Positions 5,869 through 12,775 of a stretch of DNA of 13,811 nt are shown here, in pieces; position 1 is the stretch's first letter; the number at the start of each line of letters is the position of its first letter. This DNA is from Methanobacteriota archaeon (GTDB lineage: Archaea > Thermoplasmatota > Poseidoniia > Poseidoniales > Poseidoniaceae): the NCBI GenBank assembly GCA_002731395.1, contig PCBQ01000080.1, forward strand, positions 1 through 13,811, written 5' to 3'. A program made the position numbers and the translations under genes. A model generated the notes under the pieces. That model did no database searches. It was not told the DNA's origin and saw only the letters and a list, made by a program, of their open reading frames with translations.

Positions 5869-8800
5869 ATGGCCATGACCACTCTTCGAGCGCACCGCGG
5901 TCGTGCTGTCCTTCTCACGGGCATGATGGTTCTGGCCTTGCTTCCCATGACGCTGCTTGCATCGGCCGCGGACATCGACGGTGACGGTGTGGAAGACGCC
6001 AACGACGCCTGCCCGTACGCGTACGGGACCTCCACCGTCGACCGCGACGGGTGCCCGGACACCGACGGCGACGGCACCTCGGACCTCAACGACGGATGGA
6101 CCATCTCCAACCCGAATTTTACGAACATCCAAACCATCTCATCCAGCAGCGATTACTTCGATGTGGACTACTCGCCCGATGGCACGCACGTTGTCACCGC
6201 CGCCTCGGACGGCTTCGTCCGCGTGTGGAACGCGACCACCCACACCAACGTCCGCTCAGCCAACGCCATTTCTGGGGGAGACGTCACCAGCGTCGACTGG
6301 TCCCCTGACGGCCAGTACATCGCTGCAGGACTGGATGACGACACCATACAGATCTACTACGCCTCGAACATGACCTCCGTCCACGGGAGCATCAGCGTTG
6401 ACGTGGGCAGTGGCGATTACGTCTACGACGTGACCTTCAATCCGGACAGCGACCTTGTCGCGGTGTCCATCGGCCGATCGGGCAACAGTGGAACGAACGG
6501 TCAGGTCCTCCTCATTCAGTTGTCGGACGGCTCAAACCTGCACAGCCTCAACCCGAACAGTGAGGACCGTTTCTACGCCTCTGCCTTCTCTCCCGACGGG
6601 CAATTCATCGCGTTGGCGGGTAACGGTGATTTCTACGTGTCAAACGTCACCTCTCAGCAGACCATGAGCAGCGTCAGCAGCCCGCCGGCAGCCATCAACA
6701 ACATTGCATGGTCGCCCGATGGCAATTACATCGCCATGTGCGGCGGTTGGGAAGGGAGTTCTGCCAGTTTGGACATGTACGAATACACGGGATCGTCGTG
6801 GAGCGTGGCCTGGGGCTACCAAACCACCACCTCCTGCGCCTCCATTGAATTCAGCCCGGACGGCCGACACATTGCCGCGGGGATGTACTGGTACGGCGCT
6901 GACGCCGTGACGACCTACATCGCCGAGACGACGACCGGTGGAATGATCGACAACTTCACCGGGCCTCGACCAGGTGGCTGCACAGGCTTTGGTGGATCGA
7001 ACAATTGCGGCATCATCTACGGCCTCTCGTGGAGTCCAGACAGCACCCATTTCGTGACCGCCCACGGCCGAGGGGACGAGGGCGTCTACTTCTGGTACGC
7101 CGACATCGACGAGGACAACGACGGCTACAATTCCACGGACCAAGGCGACGGCATCGTCGATGCCTTCCCCTCCGACGGCAGCCAGTGGAACGATTCTGAC
7201 GGCGACGGTTACGGGGACAACCCCGCGCCTGCCACACAACCCGATGCCTGCGTGAGCACCCCCGGGACCTCCAACATGGACCGTTACGGCTGTTTGGACA
7301 CCGATGGCGACGGCTATTCTGATCCTGATGGAGGATGGAGCATCCTCGACGGAGCAGACGTCTGGCCTGGTAACCCCGAACAGTGGGCCGATGCCGATCA
7401 AGACGGCTATGGCGACAACTACCTGTACGACATCAACCAAAGCAGCCAGCTGCACATCAATCAGCGCGGAGACGCCTTCCCTATGGATCCGCAGCAGTGG
7501 AACGACACGGACGGCGACGGGTACGGTGACAATTACGACAATCCAGCTTGGACTGCAAACCGTGCGCCTCACTGGCCGGGTGAGCGCCTCCCCGGCGCCA
7601 CGATGCCCGATGCCTTCCCCCTCGACCGTACGCAGTGGTCTGACGCCGACGGTGATGGCATCGGGGACAATCCAAACTCTGGGACCTCAGACGGCTGTCC
7701 AAACGTGGTCGGTGATTCCTTCTGGGACCGTTTGGGTTGTCCAGACAGCGACGGCGATGGTTGGTCGGACCCGACCGAGGACTGGGGCCCTAACAGCGAG
7801 TGCACGGGTGCAGACGCCTTCAAGGACGATGCCACGCAGTGGTGTGACTCCGATGGCGACGGATACGGTGACAACGAAAGCGGCAACCAGCCAGATGCGT
7901 GTCCAAATCAAGCAGGGACCTCGGAAGGAGACGTGTTTGGGTGCGCTGACCGTGACGGTGACGGCTGGTCCAACGCTGGGGAACCCTTCCCGGACGACGG
8001 CACTCAATGGGCAGATCGCGACGGTGACAACCGTGGCGACAACCCTGACGGCAACAACCCTGACCTGTACCCGGACGATTCCAGCCAGTGGGCCGATACC
8101 GACGGTGACGGCTATGGTGACAACCCCAGCGGCACCAACGGCGACCGGTTCCCGAACGATGCCCTCCAGTGGGAGGACACCGACGGCGACGGCTTTGGAG
8201 ACAACTTCGTTGACGAAGACGGCGATGGCGTTTCCGAGTCTGGTGACGTTTGTCCCACGCTGCCAGGAAGCTCGAAAGCGCCGCTGAGCCGCGGCTGCCC
8301 GGACAGCGATGCTGACGGCTACATGGACAACGTCGACGCCTTCCCGAACAACCCCTTCCAGTGGAACGACACCGACGGGGACGGGTACGGTGACAACAAC
8401 GCGGTCAGTGGAGGCGACGCCTGCGTAGACGAGTACGGCCGGTCCAACCAGTCAGGTCGCCTTGGTTGCCCAGATGCGGACTTTGACGGCTGGGCTGACG
8501 TGGACGACGTCTTCCCGGACGATGGACTCCAGTGGAAGGACAGCGACGGTGACGGCCGCGGCGATAATTACCTCTTCGAGATGGTCTCGGTGGAAGACGA
8601 AGACAATCCAGGCATGTTCCTGATGCTCCGCGAAGAGCAAGGCGATGCATTCCCCAGCGACGTGACGCAATGGTCGGACCGGGACGGTGATGGACGGGGC
8701 GACAACCCAACCGGCAACCTTCCTGACGCTTTCCCGCTGCGTGTCTCTCAGCAACTTGACTTCGACGGCGACGGATATGGTGACAACATCACCCTTGACG

Positions 8801-9360
8801 CCTACCAATCGGACGGCTGCAGGAAGATCTTCGGGACCTCAACCGACGACACCTTCGGTTGCCCAGATGCGGATGATGACGGCACTTCGGATGACGCCGA
8901 CCCATGCCCCTACGACCCGAGCATCGAGGTCGGTGTCCGCGGACAGGTCACCTGCACCATCACGGCACCGCAGGATGACGGTGACGGTGACGCCTCGCTT
9001 GGTGGAGGGGACATTGGTGCCCAAATCGACACGCTGACGCTCGTGCTGGTAGGTGTTGTCGGCCTGATGCTCGCGGCCGTAGCGCTGGCCATGATCGCCC
9101 GCAACGCCGGCCGAAAGGCGGTTCTCGTAGCCCGGCAGAACGAGAAACTGTCCAACGCGGCCTTCGACGAAGAAGAAGAGCGCCGTCAAGAGTGGATCAA
9201 CTACTACGTGGCGCAAGGCCAACTCGATGAGGCAAGGGCACTCGGATGGACCGGTCAAGGTGCAGCTGCCCCGGTGCCTCAATGGCAGCAATACGAGCAA
9301 CAGCAAGCCGAAGCCGAACGTTCGTCCATGCCGAGCATGCCCGACCTGGATCAGCTTTGA
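5869..9360 (+). CDS. Giant secreted, membrane-anchored protein: WD-type beta-propeller plus thrombospondin-type-3-like calcium stalk
   Basis: 1163 residues from ATG 5869; ATG 5875 (two codons later) is equally possible. N-terminal Arg residues, a hydrophobic core (~13-32) and Ala-Ser-Ala before ADIDGDG indicate a signal peptide. Residues ~35-75 hold a first calcium-type repeat with one Cys pair. Residues ~95-415 contain seven successive WD-type blades, each with an SPDG/SPDS/NPDS turn, enough to close a seven-bladed propeller. Residues ~418-1035 are a stalk of Asp/Asn-rich DxDGDGxGDN loops: twelve copies in a Q-W-x-D context, with Cys-pair inserts of the form DAC-x4-GTS-x5-GC-x-D. Family knowledge says such loops bind Ca2+ and stiffen on binding. 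Residues ~1056-1078 form one membrane span, followed by an ~85-residue cytoplasmic tail (Glu/Arg-rich, then Gln/Pro-rich). The likely role is cell-surface adhesion, ligand binding or envelope structure; ligand unknown. Expression may be tied to the divergent ATPase. The 3' end overlaps the convergent hydrolase by 10 bases. Confidence 0.88.
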   Translation: MAMTTLRAHRGRAVLLTGMMVLALLPMTLLASAADIDGDGVEDANDACPYAYGTSTVDRDGCPDTDGDGTSDLNDGWTISNPNFTNIQTISSSSDYFDVDYSPDGTHVVTAASDGFVRVWNATTHTNVRSANAISGGDVTSVDWSPDGQYIAAGLDDDTIQIYYASNMTSVHGSISVDVGSGDYVYDVTFNPDSDLVAVSIGRSGNSGTNGQVLLIQLSDGSNLHSLNPNSEDRFYASAFSPDGQFIALAGNGDFYVSNVTSQQTMSSVSSPPAAINNIAWSPDGNYIAMCGGWEGSSASLDMYEYTGSSWSVAWGYQTTTSCASIEFSPDGRHIAAGMYWYGADAVTTYIAETTTGGMIDNFTGPRPGGCTGFGGSNNCGIIYGLSWSPDSTHFVTAHGRGDEGVYFWYADIDEDNDGYNSTDQGDGIVDAFPSDGSQWNDSDGDGYGDNPAPATQPDACVSTPGTSNMDRYGCLDTDGDGYSDPDGGWSILDGADVWPGNPEQWADADQDGYGDNYLYDINQSSQLHINQRGDAFPMDPQQWNDTDGDGYGDNYDNPAWTANRAPHWPGERLPGATMPDAFPLDRTQWSDADGDGIGDNPNSGTSDGCPNVVGDSFWDRLGCPDSDGDGWSDPTEDWGPNSECTGADAFKDDATQWCDSDGDGYGDNESGNQPDACPNQAGTSEGDVFGCADRDGDGWSNAGEPFPDDGTQWADRDGDNRGDNPDGNNPDLYPDDSSQWADTDGDGYGDNPSGTNGDRFPNDALQWEDTDGDGFGDNFVDEDGDGVSESGDVCPTLPGSSKAPLSRGCPDSDADGYMDNVDAFPNNPFQWNDTDGDGYGDNNAVSGGDACVDEYGRSNQSGRLGCPDADFDGWADVDDVFPDDGLQWKDSDGDGRGDNYLFEMVSVEDEDNPGMFLMLREEQGDAFPSDVTQWSDRDGDGRGDNPTGNLPDAFPLRVSQQLDFDGDGYGDNITLDAYQSDGCRKIFGTSTDDTFGCPDADDDGTSDDADPCPYDPSIEVGVRGQVTCTITAPQDDGDGDASLGGGDIGAQIDTLTLVLVGVVGLMLAAVALAMIARNAGRKAVLVARQNEKLSNAAFDEEEERRQEWINYYVAQGQLDEARALGWTGQGAAAPVPQWQQYEQQQAEAERSSMPSMPDLDQL
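7183..8790 (+). repeat. Twelve-copy coding repeat (Q-W-x-D-x-D-G-D-G-x-G-D-N)
   Basis: The repeat begins at codons 7183, 7381, 7495, 7633, 7837, 8005, 8086, 8167, 8359, 8530, 8668 and 8749. The last copy has Gln in place of Trp. Three steps are exactly 81 bases (27 codons) and the others are 114-204 bases because extra segments, often a Cys-pair module, are inserted. The repeats are conserved as protein but diverged at synonymous sites, so they are old and not a recent tandem expansion. Confidence 0.9.
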
Positions 9361-10103
9361 CCGCGAGCACGACGCGCCAGCGCGTCGTCAAACGCAAGGA
9401 AAGGCAGCGCAGCCCACGCTTCGTCAGAATCGAGGGCGGCCATGGCTTCGTTTCCCATGAGGACATCGGCCAGTGTGAGGTGATGAGGTACACGCCCGTC
9501 TGCCAGTTCGTAGGCGTGACCCGGCAGCACAACCCAATCGCGAGGTAGGGCTTGCATCCTGCCTCGGAGGTACAACAACGAGGCGCGCAAGGCCGCTGGA
9601 TCTCCTCCGTGCAAGTCAGCCCGACCGCATCGTCCCAAGAACAGACAGTCGCCTGAAATCACGATACCGTGGCCGAGGAAGGTCAGATGGCCCGGAGTAT
9701 GCCCAGGCGTTCGGACGGCTTCGAAGGTCAGTTCTCCGACGTGAAGGGCCGTGGCCACATGAGGCGCAGTGTTCAGGGTTCGTGTGTGCGGTCCTTCCCA
9801 ACCCCGCTCTGCTTCCGCTTGATGAACGACGACTTCGAATCCGACTCCTCCGCGCTTGATGGCCTCTTCAACACCTTTGGTGTGGTCCCAATGGCTGTGG
9901 GTCAGCCACGCTCCGACGAGGTGCAGGCCACGGGAATTGGCGACTTCGAACCAATATGCTGCATCGAAAGGATCCACCACCACCGCGTGTTTGGTGGCCG
10001 TGCAGACGATGAGGTGGTTGAGGTTGTCCCAACCGCCAAGTTGTGCCTGCAGCACCTCGCACCCCGGGGAGGCGTGAACAAGGGTGGCTTCTGGCTCGGG
10101 CAT
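9351..10103 (-). CDS. Metallo-beta-lactamase-fold hydrolase, glyoxalase II / persulfide dioxygenase-like
   Basis: 250 residues, ATG 10101-10103, no signal peptide, so cytoplasmic. Metal site: THSHWDH (H69, H71, D73, H74), first His of TPGHTPGH (H135), GD (D152) and PGHAY (H196), matching the seven ligands of the glyoxalase II group. The segment SGDCLFLGRCGRADLHGGD (~150-168) is the signature shared by hydroxyacylglutathione hydrolases and ETHE1-type persulfide dioxygenases. The GRxD form with a following GGD leans toward the persulfide dioxygenase/thioesterase side. The C-terminal region (~200-250) is much shorter than the substrate-binding helical domain of classical glyoxalase II, and few archaea make glutathione, so the true substrate may be another thiol ester or persulfide. 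The gene is divergent from the membrane regulator (51-base spacer) and overlaps the 3' end of the calcium-repeat gene by 10 bases. Fold and metal site are secure, substrate is not. Confidence 0.88.
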   Translation of the reverse strand: MPEPEATLVHASPGCEVLQAQLGGWDNLNHLIVCTATKHAVVVDPFDAAYWFEVANSRGLHLVGAWLTHSHWDHTKGVEEAIKRGGVGFEVVVHQAEAERGWEGPHTRTLNTAPHVATALHVGELTFEAVRTPGHTPGHLTFLGHGIVISGDCLFLGRCGRADLHGGDPAALRASLLYLRGRMQALPRDWVVLPGHAYELADGRVPHHLTLADVLMGNEAMAALDSDEAWAALPFLAFDDALARRARGQS

Positions 10104-10120
10104 GGCTCGCTCAGGAACCG

Positions 10121-10132
10121 CTGCCCTTTCAA
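10121..10132. promoter_or_regulatory. Palindromic element between the hydrolase and membrane regulator genes
   Basis: CCCTT-TC-AAGGG is a perfect 5+2+5 inverted repeat in the 51-base divergent spacer. Its centre is about 28 bases before the ATG at 10155 and about 23 bases before the ATG at 10103, close to the TATA position for leaderless transcripts in both directions. It could be a weak shared core promoter or an operator. There is no Shine-Dalgarno sequence close to either ATG. Chance cannot be excluded. Confidence 0.25.
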
Positions 10133-10154
10133 GGGAGAGCAGTGTTCACCACAT

Positions 10155-12725
10155 ATGAACCAGCGTGGGCGCGGGGCGCTGACCCTCGTTCTGTTGGCGA
10201 TGCTCGTCGCCATGCCCTTCGCAGGCACGGTCTCTGCCGAGGAGGACGACGGCCTCCGCGTTGCGCTCGACGTGAACCCGCTGGATCGGCCGTGGTTGAC
10301 CGATGGCAACGTGCTCACCCTCGCCGCTGGGTTGGTCAATCCAACTGCTGAAACGGTGGACACCACCACAGACCCCTCGTGCGGGCTGGTGCTCTCCATT
10401 GCAGATACGAACGGCATAACGGTCGTCGACGGCACGCAAGCGTGCCGTGGTCAAGAACGCGGCCTACGACTGGCTCCGGGCGATGAGGCCCTGCAAGCGT
10501 CGTTCACGGTCGATGCCGCTGAACTGGACCTTTCCACCGGGACCTACGATGTGCGCGTGCTCCATCCTGCCTCGGGCGCCTCGGCAAGCACTTCGGTTGA
10601 CGTACAGCGTTCCGTTGCGTGGCCTGAAGCCCTCCTTCTGGAAGGCATCAGCGTGCAGCGCTCCGAGGTCGCCGATGAGGGTGAAGTTCTCCTCCTGCGT
10701 TGGCGAAACGCAGGACCCACGCCCTTGGAGTGGCCGACCGAGGCGTGCACGTTGCACCTCGTCAGCTCTGATTGGGCTCCTTTTGCCTCCTGTCAGAATG
10801 AAGCTGAGGCCTTGGCGCCTTGGGAAGTCCGTTTGGTGACCGCCATCACCCTCGGTGCAGAGGACCTCGACGACCAAGGGACATTCATGCTGTCCACGCC
10901 ATCTGGCGAGCGAACAGTGCAACACATGCCGCACGGGCATGAAACCGGCACCGGCGACCTCAGCCTCTCGCTTCGACTTGATGGCGCTGATGCGTACAGG
11001 ACTGGACAAATCGTTCAACCGACCATGCGAATCAGCAACCTTGGGGGAGACGATCTCGTCATTGACACGACGACGACATGCCGTGCGGATTGGTGGGCGG
11101 CGGATGCGACAGGCCACGTGGTGTACGACAGCCGATGGAACGCACCTTGCATCGACCTCGACGACCGTCGTTCCATCGACGCAGGAGAGCACCTCGATTT
11201 CCAAGGGCTTGGGTGGAGCCTTGTTGACGCTCAGGGCTGCACGGTGCCCAGCGGGAGTTACGCCATCGTCGCCCGATCCGATGACCTTGCCCTGAGCGCC
11301 GCCACCACCGTGACGGTGGAACACGAAGAAGCCGAGGGGTGCGCGTCCGACGACGGGCTGTCCATTGAGGCTTGGCTCGAACAGGACGAGGAAGTGCTTC
11401 CTTCGCTGCACATCGACGTTCACCCGAAGGAAGGCGCCACCGACCTTGTGCTGCAAGGCGTCTGCTCCGGTCGGATGATCCTCTACGACGATGAGGGGTC
11501 GGTCCTGCTGGATCAGATGGTCGGGTGTGAAGGACGGCATGGCCGCCAGTATCACCTTCCATCCACGGACGCGGTGCTGCGTTTGGACATGGGCGGTTTC
11601 ATGCTCACCACCTCCGAAGGTGACGCATTGACCGACGGTACCTACGCCATGGAATTCCAGTTGCAGGCTGCTCGGCCGGTGGCGCACGTTGCGTCTCTCT
11701 CGGTGGGTGTTCAGGATCAGGATGCGTCCGACGGCGACGATGCCGCCGTACCCGATGCACCGACCAGAACCGAGATGGGTGCGTGGATTGGTCTGCAAGC
11801 CTCCGGCGAGGCCTGTTGGGTGCTCCAAACGGGCCCTTCGTCGTACTTGGCCCTGTCCAGCGCAACTATCGCCAACTGGGCTCCTCGGGCTGACCTGAGG
11901 GGCATCTACACCGTGCAAGATGCAGATGAAGCGCCTGCATGTGCCGGCGTTGACGCGACGCCGATAATCATCCTCGAGGTGCAAGAGGAGCGGATGTCCA
12001 CACCCGCCCAAGCGGAAGGGACCTCGACGCAAGACGGACCTGAAGCGGTCGTTGAAGCGCCAAGCGACGGTCAAATCCTCACCCCAACAGCGGTGGTTGC
12101 CACCGTGGTGTCCACGTCCATCCTCGGTCTCCTCGCGACCGCATTCCTGACCAACGAAGCGTGGCGTCTGCCCGCTTCCTCAGCAGGTTTGTGGCTGATC
12201 GGTTTCATCGGACGAACCAAGGAGACCACAGACGGACGCTTCCAACGTGGACGCATCATGGGGTACCTTCAGGCCAACCCAGGGTGCCACTTCCGTGCGC
12301 TCATGGGTGCGCTGGATCTGTCCAACGGGCAAACCACCCACCACCTTCGCGTGCTTGAACGCGAAGAGCAAATCTGGCGGCGAAAGGACGGGCGTCTCAT
12401 CCGGTTTTACCCCCTCACACGGGACCTTCATCCAGGGATTGCTGAAGATCAGCTCCCTGTCCCCCCACTCTCGATGGACCCCAACTCTTTGCAAGGGCGC
12501 ATCTTGACCATGCTCGACGATGACGGCTTGATGGGCGACTTCCCAACGCAGGCTGAACTTGCTCGACGGCTGGAGCGAAGCCAGCAACTCATCTCCCATC
12601 ATCTCCGCACTTTGGAACGCTACGGTCTGGTGGAGAAGCAAAAGATGGGCGTACGCTCCCGTTACGTGCTTACGCGCGAGGCGATTTACCTTCTTGAGCG
12701 GACCGACATGGAACGCCGCTCCTAG
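10155..12725 (+). CDS. Transmembrane one-component regulator: Cys-paired outer beta domains, one membrane span, two cytoplasmic winged helices
   Basis: 856 residues from ATG 10155. The frame is open ~490 bases further upstream, but that part lies over the hydrolase gene, while this ATG begins a clean signal peptide (MNQRGRG, hydrophobic core, Val-Ser-Ala before EEDDG). Residues ~30-612 form about five beta-rich outer domains. Most carry a Cys pair across a hairpin (C76-C97, C198-C213, C309-C332, C437-C458, C554-C596) and a [G/D]-T/S-Y strand near the end, somewhat like BsuPI-type or CARDB-type sandwiches. An acidic/Thr linker (~613-640) leads to a membrane span (~644-666). The cytoplasmic end has two winged helices: ~696-753 (GRIMGYLQANPGCHFRALM, then HHLRVLE) and ~778-840 (QAELARRLERSQQLISHHL, then GLVEKQKMG). 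This architecture, ectodomain-membrane-double winged helix, is known from archaeal membrane-bound regulators and would let an outside signal act directly on transcription. Targets are unknown; the divergent hydrolase is a candidate. Confidence 0.85.
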   Translation: MNQRGRGALTLVLLAMLVAMPFAGTVSAEEDDGLRVALDVNPLDRPWLTDGNVLTLAAGLVNPTAETVDTTTDPSCGLVLSIADTNGITVVDGTQACRGQERGLRLAPGDEALQASFTVDAAELDLSTGTYDVRVLHPASGASASTSVDVQRSVAWPEALLLEGISVQRSEVADEGEVLLLRWRNAGPTPLEWPTEACTLHLVSSDWAPFASCQNEAEALAPWEVRLVTAITLGAEDLDDQGTFMLSTPSGERTVQHMPHGHETGTGDLSLSLRLDGADAYRTGQIVQPTMRISNLGGDDLVIDTTTTCRADWWAADATGHVVYDSRWNAPCIDLDDRRSIDAGEHLDFQGLGWSLVDAQGCTVPSGSYAIVARSDDLALSAATTVTVEHEEAEGCASDDGLSIEAWLEQDEEVLPSLHIDVHPKEGATDLVLQGVCSGRMILYDDEGSVLLDQMVGCEGRHGRQYHLPSTDAVLRLDMGGFMLTTSEGDALTDGTYAMEFQLQAARPVAHVASLSVGVQDQDASDGDDAAVPDAPTRTEMGAWIGLQASGEACWVLQTGPSSYLALSSATIANWAPRADLRGIYTVQDADEAPACAGVDATPIIILEVQEERMSTPAQAEGTSTQDGPEAVVEAPSDGQILTPTAVVATVVSTSILGLLATAFLTNEAWRLPASSAGLWLIGFIGRTKETTDGRFQRGRIMGYLQANPGCHFRALMGALDLSNGQTTHHLRVLEREEQIWRRKDGRLIRFYPLTRDLHPGIAEDQLPVPPLSMDPNSLQGRILTMLDDDGLMGDFPTQAELARRLERSQQLISHHLRTLERYGLVEKQKMGVRSRYVLTREAIYLLERTDMERRS

Positions 12726-12764
12726 GCGGTTGGTTTCAAGTCCATAGCGCGGCTCGGACGGCCC

Positions 12765-12769
12765 GAGGA
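12765..12769 (+). promoter_or_regulatory. Shine-Dalgarno of leuS
   Basis: GAGGA six bases before ATG 12776 supports that start. The spacer to the upstream regulator gene is 50 bases and shows no convincing TATA box, so cotranscription with the upstream gene is possible. Confidence 0.5.
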
Positions 12770-12775
12770 CGGTCC

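Noticed and set aside
6640..7572. 310-codon minus-strand frame inside the propeller/stalk gene
   Set aside because: Val/Ile/Ala-rich shadow generated by the GAC/GGC-rich codons of the opposite strand.
7183..8790. Regular repeats resembling a CRISPR array or tandem satellite
   Set aside because: The repeats are codon-periodic, vary at synonymous positions and encode calcium loops in one open frame; spacing is irregular and the repeats are not identical.
9669..10154. N-terminal extension of the membrane regulator reading frame
   Set aside because: It lies opposite the hydrolase gene, would bury the signal peptide 160 residues into the protein, and shows no domain.
10464..12074. 536-codon open frame on the minus strand opposite the membrane regulator gene
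   Set aside because: It is antisense to a well-supported gene with signal peptide, membrane span and winged helices. Its translation is Arg/Gly/Val/His-rich with no recognisable domain. High GC and strong codon bias commonly leave such antisense frames open.
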